A DNA stretch of 60,814 nucleotides from Parablautia sp. Marseille-Q6255 (lineage in GTDB: Bacteria; Bacillota; Clostridia; Lachnospirales; Lachnospiraceae), in contig NZ_CATNVD010000024.1 in NCBI RefSeq assembly GCF_951230155.1, positions 1 through 60,814 on the forward strand. Reading direction: 5' to 3'. Under the pieces are notes generated by a model. That model did not search any database. It had not been told where the DNA came from and was given only the letters and a program-made list of their open reading frames with translations. A program made the translations under genes and the position numbers. The stretch's first letter is position 1. Each line of letters opens with the position of its first letter. Below, piece after piece: positions 55,527 through 60,814 of the stretch.

Positions 55527-56435
55527 ATGATTTATACAGTCACATGCAATCCCTCACTGGACTACGTAGTGTCGGTGCAGGGTTTTCAGACCGGATGTAC
55601 GAACCGGACGCAGTCGGAGAAGCTGTTTGCAGGCGGCAAGGGGATCAATGTATCGCTGGTTTTGAAAAATATGGGAATAGAAAGTACAGCTCTGGGATTT
55701 GTAGCGGGATTTACCGGAGAGGAAATCGTGCGGAGGCTGGAGAAGATTGGAGTGAAGAATGATTTTATCTGGCTGGAAGAGGGATTCAGCAGGATTAATG
55801 TGAAGCTGAAAGCTATGGACGATACAGAGATCAATGGTCAGGGACCGCAGATTGATGAGGAAAAGACAGAACTTTTGCTGCGCCGCCTTGATGGGGTGGG
55901 CAGGGGAGACGTGCTGTTTCTGTCGGGCAGTATTCCGGCTTCGATGCCGGATGATACATATGAGAGGATCATGCGCAGGCTGGACGGCACAGGCGCGGCA
56001 GTCGTGGTGGATGCGACGAAGGCGCTTCTGATGAATGTGCTGAAATACCGTCCGTTTCTGATCAAGCCAAATCACCAGGAGCTGGGGGAGATCTTTGGCG
56101 TTCGTCTGGAGTCACGGGAAGATGTCATCCCTTATGGAAAAAAGCTGCAGGAGGCAGGGGCGCAGAATGTGCTCATATCGCTGGCGGGAGAAGGAGCAGT
56201 GCTGATCGCGGCAGACGGAGAGCTTTACAGCGCTTTGGCGCCGGAGGGAAAGCTGATCAATGCGGTAGGAGCCGGAGATTCGATGGTAGCAGGGTTTATG
56301 GCAGGCTGGCTTTCCTCAGGAGATTACAAATATGCTTTTGATATGGGACTGGCAGCGGGAAGTGCCAGCGCCTTTTCCGAGAAGCTGGCGACAGGGGAAG
56401 AGATTGCCGCGGTATACAGCCAGATGAAAAGATAA
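55527..56435 (+). CDS. 1-phosphofructokinase-type PfkB sugar kinase
   Basis: A 302-residue kinase of the FruK/LacC group. MIYTVTCNPSLDYVV is the typical start, AGGKGINVSLVLKNMG is the substrate loop, and NAVGAGDSMVAGFMAG holds the catalytic Asp. It phosphorylates fructose-1-phosphate or tagatose-6-phosphate. No fructose PTS gene is beside it, so the substrate is uncertain. GGAGG precedes the ATG at 55527. Confidence 0.9.
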   Translation: MIYTVTCNPSLDYVVSVQGFQTGCTNRTQSEKLFAGGKGINVSLVLKNMGIESTALGFVAGFTGEEIVRRLEKIGVKNDFIWLEEGFSRINVKLKAMDDTEINGQGPQIDEEKTELLLRRLDGVGRGDVLFLSGSIPASMPDDTYERIMRRLDGTGAAVVVDATKALLMNVLKYRPFLIKPNHQELGEIFGVRLESREDVIPYGKKLQEAGAQNVLISLAGEGAVLIAADGELYSALAPEGKLINAVGAGDSMVAGFMAGWLSSGDYKYAFDMGLAAGSASAFSEKLATGEEIAAVYSQMKR

Positions 56436-56471
56436 GAAGCAAAGAAGACAAAAAGCAAAGAAGATAAAAAG

Positions 56472-57803
56472 CTAAGACGCGGTGAAATATCGTTTCCACC
56501 GTGTCTTTATCATATACAGGGACAAAAACAGGGTCATAAACTCGGCAACCGGAACTGCCAGCCATACACCTGTCACACCGATCAGCTTTGGGAGCACCAG
56601 GATATTTACGACAATGAAACAGAAGGTGCGCATGAAAGAGATCGCTGCGGAGACAGGACCATTATTTAAGGAAGTGAACATTGCGGAAGAAAAGATGTTC
56701 AGTCCTGCAAACAGGTAGTTAAAGGAAAACAGGAAAAAGCCCGTTTTTGCGATCTCATACGTTTCGGTAGAGGCAGGTGTAAAGATCCCGACAATAGCAG
56801 GCGAGGCGATCAGGGCTACGGCTGTGATCACGGCGGAAGAGACGGTGATAAAGGTCAGACAGATGCGCACAACGCGGCGCAGCAGAGGCAGATTTTTGCA
56901 GCCGTAGTTGTAGCTGATGACGGGTCCCACCCCCATCGAGAAGCCCATGTAGAGCGCATTGAATAAAAACTGTCCGTACAGTACGATCGTGATCGCGGCC
57001 ACGCCCGGTTCTCCGAGCAGCTGAAGCATGATGCTGTTGAACAAAAAGGTGATAACGGCGTTTGAGATGTTTGTGACCATCTCTGATGAGCCGTTGGAAC
57101 AGCTTAAAAACAGTGTGCCCTTATGCAGTACGGGACTTACGATATATAGATGTCTGCGCACAAAGGTAAAATACAGCAGACCTGCAACCGCAGGGATCAT
57201 CTGTCCCATCCCGGTGGCGATCGCCGCTCCGGCAATGCCCATCTCAAGCGGTCCCATGAATATGTAGTCAAAGACTATATTAAAGACGCCGCCTGCACAG
57301 ATAAGCGCAAGGCCATATCCGGGCTTTCCTGCCGTCACAAAAAACGTCTGGAAGAAAAGCTGCAGGATACAGGCCGGCGCAAAGAAAAGCGCGATCCTCA
57401 GATAGGTCATACTGTCGTCCAGGAGAAGGTCCGTCGCGCCGAGCAGGCGGACAAGCGGCTCCAGAAACACAAGCCCGACAACCATCAGACCGACTCCGGC
57501 AAGGATACCTGTGATGAGCAGCGCCGAGAAATCCTCGCGGGCTTCTGATTCCCTGCCCTCTCCGAGCTTTTTGGCAACAAGAGCGCTCCCGCCGGTCGAG
57601 AGCATGACGCCGCATGCGATGATCAGGTTAATGACGGGATAGACGATATTCGTAGAGGACAGCGCATGGCTTCCCACAAGGCGCGAAATAAAAATACCGT
57701 CCACGATCGTATAAAGCGACATAAACAGCATCATGATCATAGTAGGAAAAGCAAAGCGCAGCAGCGAAAAAAAACGGAAATTTTTAGCAATCGAATTTGC
57801 CAT
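56472..57803 (-). CDS. MATE-family efflux transporter
   Basis: A 443-residue transporter with about twelve membrane helices in two halves. VDGIFISRLVGSHALSSTNIVYPVINLI and GGSALVAKKLGEG in the first half, and the related SMGVGPVISYNYGCKN in the second, are MATE features. It exports cationic drugs using sodium or proton gradients. It is divergent from a MerR-type regulator, and the promoter at 57885-57915 has the 19-bp spacer that MerR activators act on. Confidence 0.93.
   Translation of the reverse strand: MANSIAKNFRFFSLLRFAFPTMIMMLFMSLYTIVDGIFISRLVGSHALSSTNIVYPVINLIIACGVMLSTGGSALVAKKLGEGRESEAREDFSALLITGILAGVGLMVVGLVFLEPLVRLLGATDLLLDDSMTYLRIALFFAPACILQLFFQTFFVTAGKPGYGLALICAGGVFNIVFDYIFMGPLEMGIAGAAIATGMGQMIPAVAGLLYFTFVRRHLYIVSPVLHKGTLFLSCSNGSSEMVTNISNAVITFLFNSIMLQLLGEPGVAAITIVLYGQFLFNALYMGFSMGVGPVISYNYGCKNLPLLRRVVRICLTFITVSSAVITAVALIASPAIVGIFTPASTETYEIAKTGFFLFSFNYLFAGLNIFSSAMFTSLNNGPVSAAISFMRTFCFIVVNILVLPKLIGVTGVWLAVPVAEFMTLFLSLYMIKTRWKRYFTAS
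56476..56510 (+). terminator. Terminator after the PfkB kinase, inside the MATE 3' end
   Basis: GACGCGGTG (56476-56484) pairs with CACCGTGTC (56497-56505) with one G-U pair, followed by a short T run. Confidence 0.4.
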
Positions 57804-57884
57804 ACTATAATACCTCCTTAAAACGATATTGTATCAGACACAGCATTTCTGTAAAAAGGAATGCTTGTCATAGCTGCAGAAGAT

Positions 57885-57915
57885 ATGATAAAGTATAGGG
57901 TAACACGATAGTCAA
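57885..57915 (-). promoter_or_regulatory. MerR-type promoter of the MATE gene
   Basis: On the minus strand TTGACT (57915-57910) and TATCAT (57890-57885) are separated by 19 bp, the overlong spacer typical of promoters activated by MerR-family proteins. Confidence 0.6.
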
Positions 57916-57928
57916 GGAGAAAATTTTC

Positions 57929-58774
57929 ATGCAGAAGACGAGGTATTTGACAACGGGAGAATTCGCAAAGCTGGTGGGCGTGACGAAACACACGCTGTTT
58001 CATTATGATCAGATCGGACTGTTTCAGCCGGAGTTTACAGCAGAGAACGAATACCGTTATTATACGATGGATCAGCTGGATGTATTTGACATTATCTATA
58101 CGCTCAGGGATCTTGGCATGCCGCTTCGTCAGATACGGGAATATCTCTCTGAACGCACGCCGCAGTCACTGTCGGAGCTTTTGAAGGAGGAGGACCGGAT
58201 ACTCAGAGAACGTATCCGAAATCTGAAAAATAAAAGAGAGTGGATACGGAAAAAAGCTGAGTTCTTAGAGACGGCCATGCACACAGATACGGATCAGGCG
58301 GGGATCGTTTATCTGCCGGAAAAGTACTATATCAGCCGCCGCATATTGCAGAATGATGAGCGCCTTTGGGCGATTGCCTCCGGGGAGCTGTTGGAAGAAT
58401 GTGAGAAGCACGGGCTTTGCAATGTGTACGGATTTGGTTACCGGCAGGAGCTGTCTGCCATCCTTGCGCAGCAGTATGATCAGTATGACGCGGTGTATCT
58501 GATGTTTGATGAAAAGCCGAAGGGGATCGACTATACGGTGAGAGAAGAAGGCCTTTACGTGACCGCATACCACACAGGGCACTGGACAACGATCGGGGAG
58601 GCATATCAGAGGCTTTTAGACTGCGCCGCAGAGCAGGGGGTCACGCTGAAGGGACCATGCTATGAGGATTTCCTGTTTGACGGGCTGACGAAAAAACGTC
58701 AGGAAGAGTACGTGACGCGGATCATATGCAGGGGATCGCGGGAAGTGGAAAAAAATGAAAGTGATCGAAAATAG
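57929..58774 (+). CDS. MerR-family regulator with GyrI-like effector domain
   Basis: A 281-residue regulator. The N-terminal HTH ([39 protein letters not shown]) is followed by a coiled dimerisation helix (about 80-115). The C-terminal half (about 125-270) resembles the GyrI-like drug-binding domain of BmrR. It is divergent from the MATE pump, so it most likely activates it when a drug binds. AAGGAG precedes the ATG. Confidence 0.9.
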   Translation: MQKTRYLTTGEFAKLVGVTKHTLFHYDQIGLFQPEFTAENEYRYYTMDQLDVFDIIYTLRDLGMPLRQIREYLSERTPQSLSELLKEEDRILRERIRNLKNKREWIRKKAEFLETAMHTDTDQAGIVYLPEKYYISRRILQNDERLWAIASGELLEECEKHGLCNVYGFGYRQELSAILAQQYDQYDAVYLMFDEKPKGIDYTVREEGLYVTAYHTGHWTTIGEAYQRLLDCAAEQGVTLKGPCYEDFLFDGLTKKRQEEYVTRIICRGSREVEKNESDRK

Positions 58775-58808
58775 GATTCGCAGCGATCAGGAAAAGGAGG
58801 ATCAGATT

Positions 58809-59768
58809 TTGAAAATCGTATTTTTGGAGGCGGACAGCCTCGGGACAGACATGAACCTGGAACAGTTTTCAAAGCTGGGAGAAGTGGTCATTTACGGTGA
58901 GACAACGCCCGGACAGGTTCCGGAGCGCATTGCGCAGGCAGATGCGGTGATTGTAAACAAGCTGATGATGGATGAATCGGCGCTTCAGGGAGCATTGTCC
59001 CTGAAATATATCGGACTTACAGCCACAGGCACGAATAACATAGACTTTGCCTATACAAAGAAGAGGGGCATCTGCGTGACGAATGTAGCGGGATATTCTA
59101 CAGATACAGTAGCGCAGCATACATTTGCAATGACGCTGTACCTTCTGGAGCATCTGCGGTATTATGATGAATATGTAAAAAGCGGGGCATATGTAGCAAG
59201 CAGATTCTTTTGCCACATGGACAGGCGTTTTCATGAGCTGAAAGGAAAGACCTGGGGGATTGTGGGACTGGGAGCGATCGGAAGGAAAGTAGCGCAGATC
59301 GCAAAAGCGTTTGGATGCAGAGTCATTTATTATTCAGCTTCCGGGGCAAAAAGGCAGGAAGGGTACCAGCAGGTGGATTTTGAGACGCTGCTGGAAGAGT
59401 CGGATATCCTGTCTGTGCATGCTCCGCTCACAGTGAAAACGCACCATCTGATGGATTATGCAGCATTTTGCAGGATGAAACCGTCTGCTGTTTTTATCAA
59501 TGCGGGAAGAGGACCGATTGTTGATGAAGAAGGACTGTGCCGGGCATTAAAGGAAAAAGAGATCGCGGCGGCCGGCCTCGATGTGCTGGAGGTCGAGCCG
59601 ATGGATGAAAAGAATCCGCTGCGTGCACTTGCCGGGTGCGATAATCTGCTGATCACGCCGCATATTGCCTGGGCAGCAGTAGAAGCAAGAACGCGGCTTT
59701 TAGACGAAGTGTGGGAAAATATTGCCGCTTTTCAAAAGGGACAGGAGCGCAACGTCTGCACACAGTGA
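58809..59768 (+). CDS. D-isomer 2-hydroxyacid dehydrogenase
   Basis: A 319-residue NAD-dependent dehydrogenase. The NAD fold is WGIVGLGAIGRKVAQIAKAFG. The catalytic Arg lies in FINAGRGPIVDEEGL, the Glu in LDVLEVEPM and the His in LITPHIAWA. It resembles hydroxypyruvate/glycerate dehydrogenases. The TTG at 58809 is chosen because AGGAGG lies 8 nt upstream and the protein then begins LKIVFLEADSLG; an ATG at 58755 would overlap the MerR gene. Its substrate is not certain. Confidence 0.88.
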   Translation: MKIVFLEADSLGTDMNLEQFSKLGEVVIYGETTPGQVPERIAQADAVIVNKLMMDESALQGALSLKYIGLTATGTNNIDFAYTKKRGICVTNVAGYSTDTVAQHTFAMTLYLLEHLRYYDEYVKSGAYVASRFFCHMDRRFHELKGKTWGIVGLGAIGRKVAQIAKAFGCRVIYYSASGAKRQEGYQQVDFETLLEESDILSVHAPLTVKTHHLMDYAAFCRMKPSAVFINAGRGPIVDEEGLCRALKEKEIAAAGLDVLEVEPMDEKNPLRALAGCDNLLITPHIAWAAVEARTRLLDEVWENIAAFQKGQERNVCTQ

Positions 59769-59795
59769 AAGCACAGTGTGCTTTGTCAGATGATA

Positions 59796-60449
59796 CTACG
59801 CGAGCTCCTGCAGCTTCTTCCGGTCAGTAAGTTCAACTGTGCCGCGCGTCAGGCATACCATGCCCTCAGACTGAAAATAGCGCAGCATCCTTGTCACGAC
59901 CTCACGGGCAGTGCCAAGATGCGCGGCAATCCTTTCGTGTGTGATCTTTAATATATCGGTCTGTTCTACCGCGCTTTCTTCGACTAAAAAGGCTGCCAGA
60001 CGCCTGTCAAAGCTTTTCCACATGATCTGTTCGATCAGCCACATGGCCTCTGAAAAATGAGATGCCATAAGCTCATTTGTATAGTTGGCTATGGGAAGAG
60101 AGGTGTCCATAAGCTTCCGGTATACAGAAGAAGGAATAAGCAGCAGCTCAGAGTCCTTTTCTGCTTCGATAGTAATCTCAAACTGAATGCTTGACATCAT
60201 GCAGGAGGCAGAAAACAGACATATATCGTGTTCGAACAGCCGGTATATAGTAATCTCCCGCCCCTCTTCAGAAGCAAGGAAAGCACGCAGCTGTCCCGAA
60301 ATAATAAGAAACAGTCCTTCACAGGTCGAAGAGCCATTGTGAAGCAGTGTACCCTTCTCTACATGCCGCCTCTGGAGCGCATGATTTAATGTTGCCTGTT
60401 CAGCGGCAGTCAGCCGGTCCCATATCGGGAAATAATCCTTTAATGTCAT
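59796..60449 (-). CDS. Crp/Fnr-family transcriptional regulator
   Basis: A 217-residue regulator. The N-terminal cyclic-nucleotide-like barrel (about 20-120: GTLLHNGSSTCEGLFLIISGQLRAFLASEEGREI) precedes a helix and the C-terminal HTH (HERIAAHLGTAREVVTRMLRYFQSEGMV). It lacks an N-terminal Cys cluster, so oxygen sensing by 4Fe-4S is not indicated. The start is the ATG at 60449, with GGAGGC upstream. It is convergent with the dehydrogenase gene. The effector is unknown. Confidence 0.92.
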   Translation of the reverse strand: MTLKDYFPIWDRLTAAEQATLNHALQRRHVEKGTLLHNGSSTCEGLFLIISGQLRAFLASEEGREITIYRLFEHDICLFSASCMMSSIQFEITIEAEKDSELLLIPSSVYRKLMDTSLPIANYTNELMASHFSEAMWLIEQIMWKSFDRRLAAFLVEESAVEQTDILKITHERIAAHLGTAREVVTRMLRYFQSEGMVCLTRGTVELTDRKKLQELA

Positions 60450-60610
60450 GTGAAGCCTCCGTGAAAGCACATTTTGTAACGTGCAGATAAAAGAAACTAT
60501 ATGCCAGTAAGCATCAATTACCAGTATCTTATAACAATTGCAGATAAAATGCAAATGGTTATACGTGCATATCCAAAATGAAAAAACGTGCTGTTAATTG
60601 CAGCTTCCTG

Positions 60611-60755
60611 TGTTAAAATAAGCATAGCGTCAGTGGACAAGGGGCAACACGCCTCACGCCATGTAATTTCGCGTATTTTCTACGTTATCCGGGAGTTTGA
60701 CAGTTGAATATCGGAAAAAGTACTCACAGGTCGCATAAAACCTGCTTTTTTTATG
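60611..60755 (+). ncRNA. Candidate structured leader or small RNA of unknown class
   Basis: An extended -10 (TGTTAAAAT, with TAAAAT at 60614-60619) is followed by about 110 nt containing GGGGCAAC and GCGT/ACGC pairs, then a terminator stem CAGGT/ACCTG and six Ts (about 60728-60752). This is the layout of a riboswitch or small RNA. I do not recognise it as a known class. Confidence 0.4.
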
Positions 60756-60814
60756 TCAATTTTTTTGATTTTATATCTGTTATTTTATGTTATTGTATGA
60801 TATAATAAGGGAGG
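60756..60814 (+). promoter_or_regulatory. Possible promoter and ribosome site of a gene beyond the window
   Basis: An AT-rich tail with TATAAT near position 60800 and GGGAGG at the very end, consistent with the start of a gene just outside the window. Confidence 0.35.

Noticed and set aside
60626-60755. Assignment of the right-edge RNA to a known riboswitch (cyclic-di-GMP, NiCo or cobalamin)
   Set aside because: Short similarities such as GGGGCAAC exist, but the conserved cores of these classes could not be matched.

Overview
The window looks like about 61 kb of a Clostridia chromosome, most likely a Lachnospiraceae-type gut anaerobe. Evidence: a SipL-type spore morphogenesis gene, a T-box threonyl-tRNA synthetase, a siroheme sulfite-reductase-like gene, sigma-A promoters, strong Shine-Dalgarno sites and Gram-positive gene order. 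Family names come from motif recognition only; no database search was possible.

Left end (1-9940), AT-rich and probably acquired: two CRISPR arrays with one repeat type (229-724, 8 repeats; 2841-3604, 12 repeats) and duplicated leaders. Between them lie a RhuM-family gene and about 0.9 kb of decayed sequence. Downstream is a compact cas operon: cas6, a DUF6602-like protein with PD-(D/E)XK-type residues, a Cas10 without HD domain, and Csm3-, Csm4- and Csm5-like proteins. No cas1, cas2, separate csm2/cas11 or csm6 is present. The repeats look like type I-C while the effector is type III. This is the best candidate here for a poorly described system. It ends at a strong terminator (9871-9936).

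The rest has the more GC-balanced codon use of a core chromosome. 9986-12292 (minus): plsC and malQ. 12442-16950: PrcB-like lipoprotein, sipL, ispE, a GntR regulator, pnuC. 17164-26347: an orphan membrane protein, argS, lrgAB-like genes, an AGCS symporter, a metal permease, hslO, nadE. 26482-31377: a nitrilase-family hydrolase, a LacI regulator with two operators, and an SsuA/NrtA-type ABC transporter. 31406-33859: T-box and thrS. 33993-37675: a LysR regulator divergent from a CoA-disulfide-reductase/rhodanese protein and an AsrC-like reductase (sulfur redox module). 37864-42726: an ABC exporter with its two-component system. 42916-50382: a LysR gene divergent from the F-type ATP synthase operon, whose delta and alpha subunits are fused in one reading frame. 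50606-60449: nitroreductase, nucleoside salvage genes (udp, cdd, deoB), a FAD/Rieske oxidoreductase, a PfkB kinase, a MATE pump divergent from its MerR-type regulator, a 2-hydroxyacid dehydrogenase and a Crp/Fnr regulator. The last 365 bases hold an unidentified RNA-like leader with a terminator.

The two most notable observations are the type III variant locus (3707-9838) and the delta-alpha ATP synthase fusion (45571-47598). The fusion poses a subunit stoichiometry problem, for which a possible internal translation start at 46048 offers one solution.
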